Source of the DNA: Scheffersomyces stipitis CBS 6054
Lineage: Eukaryota; Ascomycota; Pichiomycetes; Serinales; Debaryomycetaceae
Length of the DNA stretch: 64,000 nucleotides
Direction: 5' to 3'
NCBI RefSeq assembly: GCF_000209165.1
Contig: NC_009043.1
Coordinates: 434,001 to 498,000, forward strand
A model generated the notes under the pieces. That model was given only the letters and a program-made list of their open reading frames with translations, made no database searches and was not told where the DNA came from. Below, one piece after another: positions 47,720-58,786 of the stretch. The translations under genes and the position numbers were made by a program. Positions within the stretch are counted from its first letter, which is position 1, and each line of letters starts with the position of its first letter.

Positions 47720-48760
47720 CTATGTGCTGGAGGTTGCAGCTTCCTTGTTGATTCTCTCTTCAATCACCTGTAGAGCCACTTGTCTTCTTCTCTCTGCAAC
47801 CGAGTTGGCTACGCTCTTCTGGGCCTGACTGACCTGCTCTTGTCTCTTTTGTGCTCTCAAGTTACTCTGTTCCACTGACTCGTCGTTAAATGGGGTTACA
47901 ACTCCCAAAAACACAAACAACTCGTAGCCCTTGTCAAACACTACGGACAAGTATGGTTTGGTTATAGAAGGGAAGAACTCTACTAGCTGGAAGGTATCCG
48001 AGGCATCGCCTGTAATCAACGAGGAGTTTGCTGCGTCTGAGCTGGCACTTGTGATGGGCAAAAGCGGATCGACAGCAAACGACTGGAAGAACCGTAAGTA
48101 TGTGTACGACACAATAAACGAATTCACACTGGGAACAACAGGATACAACGACCTGGTGACCAATGCCGACCACAACACAACAACAACTAGTGCTGTAAAA
48201 GGCAAATGCTTGACCCGGAAATTGACCAAACCCTGGAACAAAACAATGTTGTGTTCAGGGATCAACTGCTTGAACACTACCAAGAAGCCAAAGTAGTACG
48301 AAATGCCTCCACCCAACGGCTGGTCCATTCCAGCAACATCGCCTCTCGCAATGTTGCTCACGATGGTAACAATCACAGACACAAAGTTGGTGATGGAGCC
48401 TACAACCAAAACAAACTTGATGACTTCTTTCCAGCTCCAGTACTTCTCTACATATTTGGTCAGAACGTATAGCACCACTACAGAGATTATAAGGGCTATT
48501 ATTGAAACCTCTGCAAAAATAGCTGTCACAACCACCCACGGATAGAACAACGTGAACCTAGGCACCAATTGTAAATAGGGCACCTGGATGTTCTGGAAAG
48601 AAACAACTCCGTCAGGACTGTTTGTTGGGGTAGGCAGGATAAGCTCTTCACGATACGTGTTGAACTTTATAATGAAAATGAGCCCGGAAATGGCCGCCAC
48701 GGCTCCGAGCAAGATCCGGGTGGAACGGGGAATATTATGAATACGTATAAGTCCAGCCAT
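47720..48760 (-). CDS. YOL107W: TMEM115-family Golgi membrane protein
   Basis: This is a rhomboid-like, catalytically inactive membrane protein; the human relative TMEM115 sits in the Golgi and affects retrograde traffic. The 346-residue protein has hydrophobic segments at about 16-33, 72-105, 114-140, 150-164 and 190-204, then a soluble tail. LFYPWVVVTAIFAEVSIIAL and the region DQPLGGGISYYFGFLVVFKQ are family features. No rhomboid GxSx or His-containing catalytic dyad is visible. Length is close to the yeast YOL107W protein (about 342). The tail is coiled and charged (residues 300-340). Its role in this yeast is inferred. Confidence 0.85.
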   Translation of the reverse strand: MAGLIRIHNIPRSTRILLGAVAAISGLIFIIKFNTYREELILPTPTNSPDGVVSFQNIQVPYLQLVPRFTLFYPWVVVTAIFAEVSIIALIISVVVLYVLTKYVEKYWSWKEVIKFVLVVGSITNFVSVIVTIVSNIARGDVAGMDQPLGGGISYYFGFLVVFKQLIPEHNIVLFQGLVNFRVKHLPFTALVVVVLWSALVTRSLYPVVPSVNSFIVSYTYLRFFQSFAVDPLLPITSASSDAANSSLITGDASDTFQLVEFFPSITKPYLSVVFDKGYELFVFLGVVTPFNDESVEQSNLRAQKRQEQVSQAQKSVANSVAERRRQVALQVIEERINKEAATSST

Positions 48761-49706
48761 TGCTTAAATAGAAGACGAATTGGAGTATCTGAAAAAACTT
48801 GGTACAATTAAATTCGTGAATAAATTCAAAGCACAATAAATAAATAAAGATTTGACTGATATCTGCGGCTAGTCGAATCATGTGATATTAATCAGTTGAC
48901 TGAGAGAAAACCTGTATATTGCCCACAAGGTTTTCAGGTGTCCTATGGGTCAAGGACAACTCGAGTCTTTTTGAACTACAGTGGTTGGTGTCGGTGAAAC
49001 TTTTGATAATTTCTAAACATCCTTTTGGGTCAGGCTAAAGGGAGATTTATGAAGGCACAGGTTGAAGAAACTAGACGAAATGTACCAAGTTAATTCCATT
49101 TTCCGCCTGCATATCTCATTATCTAATGGGTGCAAAATACGAACATTTAATTACTCTGGACCGTATCTGGGTCACTAATCTGTTCCGATTTCGTGAGAGT
49201 CCGTCAGAATTCATTCTACTGCTCATCACCAATCACAGCATAAGTTTATATTGTATGCGTGTAGAAAACACAATATCTCTACATTTACTGTGGGAGTTTC
49301 TATTAATTAAATGCTCTATGTTGTTCTCAGGGTTTAAACCAAAATCAAACAAGGGAGTGGTTCAAAAGTTTCCAGTTTCTCACGCTTACCTTCACGCAAG
49401 AAGCTTTCGATCTTCTTGTGGTATTTCATTGCATGCAACAGATACACGCCGCTGCGAACACCATTTTTCAGAGCAGTGCATATTGCAAACAATCGTATAT
49501 CTTTGGATCCATCCTGACAATCAAGATCTACATTCAATCTACAACACCATTAATATTTTATCGTAAAATAAACCTGAATTCAAATGTAAACAAAAGTATA
49601 TAAAAGTTGTATAAATACACACTCAAGTAATTGGTGAAAATAATGTAGCAGTAATCGGTCAATTAACATCACCAAAATGATTGACTTTTCCAATTTGTGG
49701 GATGAT
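48761..49706. other. Intergenic region, TMEM115-like promoter and FKS1 3' side
   Basis: This is AT-rich. A 146-codon plus-strand frame at 49126-49566 lacks coding character. I see no RNA gene. Confidence 0.5.
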
Positions 49707-52700
49707 CTAAAAGGCCTTAGTGGTGTAATTGTGAGTTGCCTGACTCTTGTTGGACAAATATGCTGGCCAAGTGTAATGTTTTGGTCTGTTTGGACCTGTG
49801 TCATTGTTGTCAACCTTTCTTGGTTGGAACAAACCCTTGGCAAATGAAATATCTATATTAGTACCGAGCGATTTAGGAAGCTTCAGGCCTGCAACAGCTG
49901 GAGCTGCAATAATAACAACGAAGATAACCAAAATCAAAAAGTACAAAGAACAGTATTTTCTGACCATTCTCTTTCTCAATCTTGCTTGCTTCAAAGAGTA
50001 GATTGGAGGTCTAATCAACCTGGAAGGCTTCAACCAGAATAACATCGTAGAGTGCCATCTATCAACTAATGGAATGAACAAAATAGGCAATTGGCAGAAC
50101 AATATGATATGAGCCAAGACGAAGTCGCCCGCAAACTCAGACATTTCAATGATCTTAGCACAGAATTCACGAGCTGGTTGAGTGAATGCCATCCAGCCCA
50201 TACCAGTACCGTACCACTTACCAGTCCAGAAAGCGGTGTTGGCTTTGTCGTGTTTAAATTCTCTGGTCAAGAAGCACAAGGTCAAGAATTTGAACAATAG
50301 TCTCTGAATATAGATCATAGTAGCAAAACCCAATAACATTCTGGCAAATACAAAACCTTCCAATACCCACATCACGATGAAGAAGACAATGTGAACAATG
50401 ACAGCACCACCGTGTGCAACCCCAGCAATGACAGCACCTGTCTTCTTGCAGCACATTCCCAATAAAGGACCAGCACAACAAGCCAATCCAACGCAGACGG
50501 CCAAGATACCCATGTCAATAACCACTGGAGCCAAAGCACAGATGACAACTCTAAGGGTAGAGTTGACAGGCAGGACGTCTTTTGAACCGTCAACGTCAAA
50601 TGAGTATTTAGTAACACCAGTTTGAGCATTAATAAAGGTGTAGGCGACGAAAAGACCAGCGGTATAGATAAGAGTTGGGATGAAGTCAGCAAACAAGATA
50701 TTGGATCTGTGAGCCCTCGAAGCGTCACCAGCATCCTTTTCAGACACGTCACCAGTTAATTTACGCTTGAAACCGGTAACACGCGATCTTGAAAGTCTGA
50801 CATATCCAATCCACGAGTTTCTGTGCCACTTGGTGTTACCTCTCGACAACCATCTAATGAAGTCACGGTAGTCAATGAAGAAGTCTTCCCAGGCGAATTG
50901 ATGGGGGTTGAATACAAATGGCGAGAACATCAAAGAAGACAATGAGGCCCAGAACCATAACAATGGAACCTGCCAGTGTGCAACAGAGCCAAACAACAAG
51001 ATCAACATCAATCTGGCACCCATATAGATGGAAGAGTCAGCGAAACGAGAGTACAAAATCGAGAATGGAATTCTGGAAGTTGCAAACCCTCTACCTGTAG
51101 AAATATACCTAGCACCACCTACAGTCAAATCAGTGAAAACCGAGGAAGAGTAGATTTGGGCAACGAAGACTTCGAACATTGGTGACAATGAGATAAAGTG
51201 GCGAACGAATCTTTGGAATGCCTTCCAGACACCTCTTTCGATCAATTCTTGCACAACCAAAGGAATGAAGGAAATGAAAAAGACAATGAAAATTGACAAT
51301 GTATAACGTCTGGTCCAGTCAACAGCTGGAGACAAGTTGTAACAGCCGAATGGGAACATGATGTCGGTGATAGGAGAGTCTCTGTTGTAGTAACATATGA
51401 TCGATTCGTGGGCCAAAGAACTCAAGTTGGCCAATACCAAAATGAAAACTTGCAAAGACAACTGAATGAAAAGATTGTTAATGTGGAAACCTGGATGTCC
51501 ATAGTAAAATGACAAGAACCGGTCCAATGGCAACTGAGTAGATAAATAGTAATATTCTCTCGACAACATCTGTTCACCCATACCAGCACCAATCTTGGTG
51601 GTGAAATTCAAGATGGATCCGAAACCCATATCTCTACCTTTACCACACTGGTAGTACTCACAGTGCTTGATCTTACCACCTCTCAACATGGCAGTCATAC
51701 CAGCGTAGATATCTTCGTTCAAATGCAAACCCTTTTGGGCCTTCGAAACACCACCTCTGGTAAACATGAAGGTAGCATTCAAGAAATCAGGATGACCATA
51801 ATGCAATTTACCACCAATCTGAGCCAAGGTTCTGGCGAACAAAGTACCGAAAGTCTGTTCCTTACCAGCAGCAACATCACCTAACACACCTGAGTTCTCG
51901 GAGAAAATGTACTCTCTAGCACCCAATATGGCTACGGGGTCCTTCTTCTTGGATTCGTCGGACTTCAAGTTGGGAGCGTATGGGTTTACGTACTCTACAT
52001 TCAATTCTTCGAACTCGGCCAAAACAGATCTGATCTTCAAACACTCTTCCAAGTAGTTGTCCTGGTTAGCATCGATCAACTGAATGTACTCACCTCTGTG
52101 GAAGATGATTGCGTGATTCTGGTTATCAGATTTACCGTCACCCAAGATAGGATTACCAGACAATTGCACTCTAAACTTAGGGCGTCTTCTGCCGTTTTCC
52201 AACATCTCACAGTGGCCGTCCATCAAAGCGGAGTACACTCTTGGTTCTTCTTCTTCGTTCAAAGGAGGCTCCTCGTCCAAGTAGGCGATTTGCAAGTCGG
52301 GATAAGCACGCAACAAAAATTCAGCATTTTCCATTTCATCGTCCTTGAACTTGGACAATCTTTGCATCGAAACCAAGAATCTAAACTTTCTTCTGGCCAT
52401 CTTTTCCAAAGCTAACTCTAAACCTTCTGGATCTCCTCCAAAGTATTGTACTAACTCTGGATTTTCCACTCTGTACAATAACTTGATTGCTCTGGCGTAG
52501 TTCATGAAACCAGAAACAGTTCTGTACAATGTTTGCGATCTCAATGAGGCCCAGATTCTAGTTCTCAAGGTATATTCCGGAGCAGCAGACTTGAAACCAA
52601 TACAATAAAATGGCAAGTCGTCAATCTTGGACTTCAAACCATTTTCAGACAACTTCTCAGCGTCATCCCCATTTTCATAAGCAGCTGTTTCTTCCGCCAA

Positions 52701-55376
52701 TATCTTTGTATCATTGACAAAACACTCCCATTCGACAGGATGTAACTGTTTCAAGTATTCCAATAAGGTAACTCTCGAGTACTGGTCGTCTTCTCTGATG
52801 ATTTCTCTTAAAGACAACAAGATCTTTTCCGAATAGTGAGGTGTGAAAACTGTAAAACTTGGCATGTTGTCGACTGGCAAAGGTTCAGGGATAGGAGTAG
52901 CCAACGACTGGGCAAAGAACGAAATTCTTCTTTCGGCTTCAGAGTTACGAGGAAAGAATTCTGTCTCAAAGTTGTTGTCATCCTGACTGACAAAGAAAGT
53001 AGGAGCTCTCAAGGTTCTCTTGCCTTCAATTTCAGAAGGAACCTGGTGGTACAATAACTTCTGGACATGATCTATAGCTAACAAGTGCTCTCTGTACATG
53101 GAAATAACAATAGCATTCCAAATCTGCGAGATCAACACCTTAGGCTTGTACTTAATTTCCATCTCTGTAGTGGCCAAGATCTTCGAGTAGATTCTCTTGG
53201 GCAATCTGGTGAAGATATTTCTCCAAGGAGTCAAGATGGAAATACCCAAGTAGAAGGAACGACCAATGGAAAAAACACAGTTACAGATGATGTACCACAT
53301 GTAGGTATCCAAGAAGAATAATAATAAGTCTACGAGATACATCAAGCCCAAGACAATCTTAGCCTGGTGTTTGCACAACTTGTCCTTGAACCAGACTTCA
53401 CCAGTACATCTCATGGTCATGGTAGATAAGATTCTGATAGGGTCTCTCAACGACAAGGTCAAGAAGAAATACGATTCAAGCAACTTTGCAAGGAATACCA
53501 ATACCCATAACAAGTAAGACATCCACATGTCCAAGCCTCTCAATTTAATGAAGTTGGCAGTGAAAGCTTGCGAAGACAAATATCTTCTGGATCTTTTGTT
53601 CATGTAGGAGGTGAACAATCCTCCTAATGGCATAACAGCGAAAAATACCAAGGTAGCAATGGCAATGAAAAAGCCCACAATCGACAAAACATGAGCAGTC
53701 TTTGAAATTGCAGATAAACCAGCCCAGTAGAAGGTGAACACAACAGGAGCCAAGTTGAGAAAGAAGATCAAAAGCAAAAACAACAAACGACGAGTCAAAT
53801 GTTGAGCACCGGCCCATTCCCTAGGGACAAACATCCATTCGAAGATGGTAGCAAGAATCTGGATAGCCGAAGCAATAACACCTCCAATAGCAGCAGCAGC
53901 CCATCTGGAAGAAGCTGTTGGTTGTGGGTCTTTGGTTTGAATGTAGTGTTGAGTGTATAATGTAGGCGAGTTGTAGGCAGTGTACATCCAGTAGACGGTT
54001 CCGTGTATAATCCAGATTCTGTTGAAGTTAGTGACGAAATGCAACCAGGTTCTGATTTCTTTATAGGTCTTGAAGAAGACATTGCTCCATTCGACTTCGC
54101 CCAACTTCAAGTAACGTTCTTCCTGAGGAATATCTACCAATCTCGTACCATCTTCAAACATGATTCTGGAAATACCTTCAGGGTACCAGAACAACTGGTT
54201 GACGTCATCGTAGCCAATAATTTTGTTGTGGTCCTTTTCACGCTTTACGAATCTACCTTCGTAGATTTCATAAACTTGCGATCTGAGGAAACGGTACAAA
54301 GGAGTAATGACACGGTTCAAGTAGTCACCCTCTGGTACTGGTTCCTGTCTCTGTTGGCAGGCTGGTGACAACAAGTAGTCCTTAGCTGTCTTGTAGATGT
54401 AACACAAGGTTTCTGGAGTAAAACGAACCTGGTTAGCTTCACCCCACAATAACAAATAAAGCGAAATGTCACGGACTCTTTCTTCTGGACTCAATGAGTT
54501 CATCTTGGCCTTCCATCTGATCTCAGCAGCTTCTAAAGAATAGTCGCCTTCCAACTCGTTGGCCAAGGCGTCGATATCTTCACCGTGTTCTTCAGCAGCC
54601 TTTCTGGCCTTCTTGGACTTTTTAGAAGCCTTTCTGGCCTTTTTGCCGATTTTACCCAAATTCATGTTGGCAAAACCAAGCGAATCGTCCAAGTCCTGTT
54701 GCGAGGCGAAGAACCACTTTCTGTAGTTGGCGTTTTCCCCACCGATATAATCGGCATGCAAACTCAAAAGAGCCTGTGCTGGCGACATACGCGAAGATCT
54801 CGAGTCCAAGAGCGTCATGAAATAGTCAAACATGTTTCTCATAGAATCTCTCTGGAACCCAAACTTGTTGGTCAAGTCAATGAAGATATCTTCAATGTGC
54901 TCAACCTTGATTGGAGCCTGTGGGTCAGCTGACCAGGCAGGATAAGGCAAGTTCGACGACATCTGAAACTGTGTTGGATCATAGCCTTGACCCTGGCCGC
55001 CGTATATAGGTGTGGAGGCACCAGACGATCTTGGGTCACCGCCATAGCTCATCTGAGAAGGCGTATATTGAGTTCCATATTGGTCGTAGCCAGGAGTGCC
55101 TGGGGTTTGACCACCATAGCTGAAATCAGAAAAGGCTTCTGGATCAGCATTGTAGCCTCCCTGAGGATGCATTGGCTGGCCGCCATATGGAGCTCCGTTA
55201 GGATCCTGGTAGCCTTCCATGTCATATGGCTGCTGATGGTACTGAGAGTTTGGATCATAGAAATCCTGCTGTTGCTGACCTTCATCGTAGGGCTGTTGTT
55301 GGTAGTATCCGTCACCAGCAGGAGCGCCCTGCTGGTTGGGATCATAATAATTATGATTATTATCGCTATACGACAT
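49707..55376 (-). CDS. FKS1: 1,3-beta-glucan synthase catalytic subunit
   Basis: This plasma-membrane enzyme makes cell-wall beta-1,3-glucan from UDP-glucose under Rho1 control and is the target of echinocandins. The 1889-residue protein starts with a Gln/Tyr/Gly-rich tail (about 1-140), then the FKS1 domain (about 280-440), a first membrane cluster (about 475-705), the large cytosolic glucan synthase domain and a second membrane cluster (about 1290-1850). Hot-spot 1 ([10 protein letters not shown], near 637-646) is intact; hot-spot 2 reads DWTRRYTL (near 1352). Length is close to S. cerevisiae Fks1 (1876). Standard-code Leu at CTG positions should be read as Ser. Confidence 0.96.
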   Translation of the reverse strand: MSYSDNNHNYYDPNQQGAPAGDGYYQQQPYDEGQQQQDFYDPNSQYHQQPYDMEGYQDPNGAPYGGQPMHPQGGYNADPEAFSDFSYGGQTPGTPGYDQYGTQYTPSQMSYGGDPRSSGASTPIYGGQGQGYDPTQFQMSSNLPYPAWSADPQAPIKVEHIEDIFIDLTNKFGFQRDSMRNMFDYFMTLLDSRSSRMSPAQALLSLHADYIGGENANYRKWFFASQQDLDDSLGFANMNLGKIGKKARKASKKSKKARKAAEEHGEDIDALANELEGDYSLEAAEIRWKAKMNSLSPEERVRDISLYLLLWGEANQVRFTPETLCYIYKTAKDYLLSPACQQRQEPVPEGDYLNRVITPLYRFLRSQVYEIYEGRFVKREKDHNKIIGYDDVNQLFWYPEGISRIMFEDGTRLVDIPQEERYLKLGEVEWSNVFFKTYKEIRTWLHFVTNFNRIWIIHGTVYWMYTAYNSPTLYTQHYIQTKDPQPTASSRWAAAAIGGVIASAIQILATIFEWMFVPREWAGAQHLTRRLLFLLLIFFLNLAPVVFTFYWAGLSAISKTAHVLSIVGFFIAIATLVFFAVMPLGGLFTSYMNKRSRRYLSSQAFTANFIKLRGLDMWMSYLLWVLVFLAKLLESYFFLTLSLRDPIRILSTMTMRCTGEVWFKDKLCKHQAKIVLGLMYLVDLLLFFLDTYMWYIICNCVFSIGRSFYLGISILTPWRNIFTRLPKRIYSKILATTEMEIKYKPKVLISQIWNAIVISMYREHLLAIDHVQKLLYHQVPSEIEGKRTLRAPTFFVSQDDNNFETEFFPRNSEAERRISFFAQSLATPIPEPLPVDNMPSFTVFTPHYSEKILLSLREIIREDDQYSRVTLLEYLKQLHPVEWECFVNDTKILAEETAAYENGDDAEKLSENGLKSKIDDLPFYCIGFKSAAPEYTLRTRIWASLRSQTLYRTVSGFMNYARAIKLLYRVENPELVQYFGGDPEGLELALEKMARRKFRFLVSMQRLSKFKDDEMENAEFLLRAYPDLQIAYLDEEPPLNEEEEPRVYSALMDGHCEMLENGRRRPKFRVQLSGNPILGDGKSDNQNHAIIFHRGEYIQLIDANQDNYLEECLKIRSVLAEFEELNVEYVNPYAPNLKSDESKKKDPVAILGAREYIFSENSGVLGDVAAGKEQTFGTLFARTLAQIGGKLHYGHPDFLNATFMFTRGGVSKAQKGLHLNEDIYAGMTAMLRGGKIKHCEYYQCGKGRDMGFGSILNFTTKIGAGMGEQMLSREYYYLSTQLPLDRFLSFYYGHPGFHINNLFIQLSLQVFILVLANLSSLAHESIICYYNRDSPITDIMFPFGCYNLSPAVDWTRRYTLSIFIVFFISFIPLVVQELIERGVWKAFQRFVRHFISLSPMFEVFVAQIYSSSVFTDLTVGGARYISTGRGFATSRIPFSILYSRFADSSIYMGARLMLILLFGSVAHWQVPLLWFWASLSSLMFSPFVFNPHQFAWEDFFIDYRDFIRWLSRGNTKWHRNSWIGYVRLSRSRVTGFKRKLTGDVSEKDAGDASRAHRSNILFADFIPTLIYTAGLFVAYTFINAQTGVTKYSFDVDGSKDVLPVNSTLRVVICALAPVVIDMGILAVCVGLACCAGPLLGMCCKKTGAVIAGVAHGGAVIVHIVFFIVMWVLEGFVFARMLLGFATMIYIQRLLFKFLTLCFLTREFKHDKANTAFWTGKWYGTGMGWMAFTQPAREFCAKIIEMSEFAGDFVLAHIILFCQLPILFIPLVDRWHSTMLFWLKPSRLIRPPIYSLKQARLRKRMVRKYCSLYFLILVIFVVIIAAPAVAGLKLPKSLGTNIDISFAKGLFQPRKVDNNDTGPNRPKHYTWPAYLSNKSQATHNYTTKAF

Positions 55377-56323
55377 CTGAAAAAAGGGTTAGTACTGAAA
55401 AATGAGAAAAATCAAGGAAATGGTGAAAGTTTCAGTTTGTTTCTGTTAGATTAGATAAATATCTGAGACAAGCGAAGGAATGAGGTCAGATTAGACAAAA
55501 AAGCGAACGTGGCAGCAGAAATTGTAGTAATAGTAGCAGCTGAATAGAGCTAACGATAAAGCTAGTAGGATATAGCCAGAATGGTACTGGATTGATATCT
55601 ATGGTGCTTTATCAGCTAGAACTGGCGCAGAACACTTCGTCTTTATTACCAGTGTCAGACTCAAGTTCAAGACTAAGGAAAGAAAAACAGCAGTGGCACT
55701 TAATCAAAAAATTCACACGATTTCTAAATGATATTTATGAAAAAGTCTCGAGTGTGAAGTGTGATTTTGTGTCTGATTTGAGCGATGTTCTCTCCGAAAT
55801 TGTCTGTCTCATTTCAGTAAAGTCGTTTGCTAAACGGGACTAAAAAATAAAGCAGAACACGAAAAAGAAATTCGCCCACCACCGCGCCGCGGGATAAAAA
55901 TAGACCGACGTAATCCTCAGGCTGCTCGGTGTAAATCAGGGCCCATTCACTTCTCGCCGACCAGAACGTCCATCACTTTCAACGGGAATTTCACTGATAT
56001 TTGACTAGCTTCTAGATTCCGGTTTCTGCTAATACTTGGCAAGAACTGGGAACACTGCTAGTCATCAGTAGCTACATCCTTCGGCTTCGATGTCTGCTCT
56101 CCGGCGCTGAAATCTGTGTAAAAAACTGGTCGTGCGTCGCACAAAGTTACCACAATCTTTACTTACACGAGTGATGAGCTTATCTGTGCCGGTTTTGATC
56201 CGAAGAAAAAGTAGCCGAGTCTTCCCTGTCCGAGGAATGGCAAGCCACTGGCGTCCGCTATCTGTTCGTTGTCGCTGTTTGATACTGGCAGCACAAACTC
56301 ACATTCTCGAACGAATCTCATCG

Positions 56324-56339
56324 GCTGCCGGCCGGCAGC
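56324..56339. promoter_or_regulatory. 16-bp perfect palindrome GCTGCCGGCCGGCAGC
   Basis: This GC-only-cored palindrome in an AT-rich genome lies about 950 bases before the FKS1 ATG. CCGGCCGG contains inverted CGG triplets, the half-sites of Zn-cluster factors. Function is inferred. Confidence 0.4.
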
Positions 56340-56356
56340 TGCAATCCCTCGAGTGC

Positions 56357-56364
56357 TCACGTGA
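56357..56364. promoter_or_regulatory. E-box TCACGTGA
   Basis: A Cbf1-type core palindrome lies 18 bases after the 16-bp palindrome in the FKS1 upstream region. Confidence 0.4.
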
Positions 56365-58786
56365 CGATTGTTCCTATTGTCAATTTTAGGTCGTTTCAGG
56401 GTAATCGTGCGCCGACCAGATCAAGTCGAGACGCCTGTTCGGGCTGTGTCCTGTCTGCAGGAGGCCCATTGATTTACGCCAAAAGACACCAACTCACAGA
56501 AAGACAAAAACACATGGACACGGTCTGATTGGATGGCTACACGGCCCTAAGCATAGAAATTGATGGAGACAAAAGGACTTCAAGATCTGCAGTATGTGTG
56601 AGAGGAAACAGAGTTCTTTTCGGGCGAGAAACGGGATTCTGGAGACATTTCACGGGAAAATTGAAGTTCTCAGCAGCCTAGCGGCGGATTTTGTTCGCGT
56701 TTTGGGGAAACTGAAACTGGGTAGAGGGTGGGATACATACCTTAATCTATAATTGCTATTCGACGATGTAGCACAACGATAATGATGGCCAACAGTGAAG
56801 AACAGAAGAAAAAGACTTGACAATCAAAAGTTTTGAAAATGAAAATCCGACACAACTGTCAGAATTCTCAGGGGACACAATGTGTTTGGTATTTATTGAA
56901 GCTGGGATTGGGTGCACCTGCATGTATGGCGCGCCGACAGAAGAAAATTTTTGGAGCGACACGAGAACGCGACTATGAAAACCAGAAGTTGCAGCGGCGG
57001 TCTGCAGGCGGTGTGTTTTGAGGTATAATTATAGATATCCGGATGTGGCAGGGGCTGGGTAAAGCAGGTGTTGTGTTGGCAAGATAAGGTTGGTGTATTA
57101 TTAATGGAGCGCTGTAGGCTGCGGGTCGGAAGTGGCAAATAGAGTAATGCTAAATAATTGCTACGAAAATAACAGATATTTACTGGAATAATAGGCAAAA
57201 ATGGGCTTTTCCTTTCCACCAAAAAGCTATGCAGAATGTGCAGTGAAACTGGAGACAATTCTATAGCACAAGTTCTACAAAGAGTTTCTTATCCACGAAG
57301 GCTGTATTGTATGGCATGTACGAGAGATTTTTGTGTGCAAGTGCTGGTCTGATTTGATATGGTATGGTATCTACTGCTGTTTCGGAACAATCACTATCAA
57401 ATGTGATTCATATTCACATGTACCATGTACAAACGTCCAAACTTACAAACGTACCATGTACACATTGTATATTTTGTAGTGCTTCAATTCAGTGCCTAAA
57501 CTCTAGTCTATTTGCAACCATATATTGATATGGGCTAACTAAGACAATACCAATCTTTCGTACTGTACTTTTGAATTTCACACTCATTGTATACATTTCC
57601 ACATCTTTCAGTGCTTCTGAATCTCAAGCTCTGCCGATTATTCCAGATCCAAAAACCCCTGGTTAAATCCGACAAGTTGTCCGTTACTTGTTGGTATTTT
57701 CAAACGCGAACATTCACTTTGTTCGTTTCAGTTCCTTCAGCCTCCTCTTTCCTGGTCTTTGAAGGTGATACCACATCGGCAATCTCGGTGTTTCCAGCTC
57801 TTGACTTGCTCGCGTTCTCGCGTATGCTCGGTAAACTCTTCATCCGTTTCAACTGCTCTTCCTGGGGCTTCTCTTGGTGTGCTGATGATCACTAGTATAG
57901 ACGTATTTTCTGCAACGCTGCCTGTATTCAGTTTTTCCCTTTACTAAAAGCCCAGAATTCCCATACCACCTGTATTTCTTTCTGGTTCTTTCTCTATATA
58001 GCACTATCGCTACAATTCTACAGCTACAGGCTCACTTTCTTCCAACTTCCTTATCACTGTTACTTCTAGTATAGCTGCTACTATCACACTGACTAAGCTC
58101 AGGGGCCCCTTCTCCTGCCTCCCTTCCCTACCAGGACTCAAACGCGACTTTAGCTCCTGTCACAGACTGCAGCATCAACATCTATATCGTCCGGTCTTCT
58201 CCTCGCAACCGTCTCCTGCATAACGCGCGACATTCTCATGCTCCTGTTCTGTTTCCATACATTGCGCCAATGTCGCTGAATTTGCCCATTACTATGCCCT
58301 TTTAGGGCGTGTCTCATCTCATCACAGGAGGAAGATCTCTGCCGCAGTACCAGATCAAATCCCAAATTTTTCACTCATCCCGAAGCTTCCATATTTTCAA
58401 CTCTTTTGTTGAGATCCTTTCTGGCGAGTACTCTTCATTTTTGGTCGAATTTCCTTTACTTTCGTTCGGCTTTAGTGTTACTTGTGAACGCCTAATACAG
58501 ACGTCTCCCGTTTTGGAAGCTTTTCATGTAGCATTAACTGATATATGTGCTGGGTTTTCTGTATACTTCACGGTAGATTATTGTAATGTAGTTAACTTGA
58601 CTTTTATCATATATTGTGGAGTGGCAATACTCAAGATTTTACAATGCGCCGTAGTGGTACATCTCTATAGTTCTAGTCCCATTTTACAGGAGACATTTCT
58701 ACTCTGTTATATTTTGAATTGTGGTCTGGACACCTGCAATGCTACATTATTTATATAGATGGTAGAGTGTAGTAGACTGAGGTCGC

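Larger units (their letters stand above)
55377..58786. other. Long 3.4-kb gene-poor region upstream of FKS1
   Basis: This gap lies between the FKS1 ATG and the eIF2A stop. It includes a GC-rich block near 56170-56470 with a 16-bp palindrome and an E-box, and short repeats GTACCATGTACA near 57418-57465. A 47-codon minus-strand frame at 57700-57843 has a plausible composition but no support. No tRNA or transposon remains are seen. It may be mostly FKS1 regulatory sequence or hold an unrecognised ncRNA. Confidence 0.5.

Noticed and set aside
49126..49566. 146-codon plus-strand frame between the TMEM115-like gene and FKS1
   Set aside because: Ile/Ser/His-biased composition of AT-rich noncoding DNA; no domain.
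54987..55454. 155-codon plus-strand frame over the FKS1 N-terminus
   Set aside because: It is antisense to the Gln/Tyr-rich tail; the low complexity keeps stops away.
56171..56177. C-box-like GTGATGA suggesting a C/D snoRNA
   Set aside because: No D box (CTGA) follows within about 100 nt.
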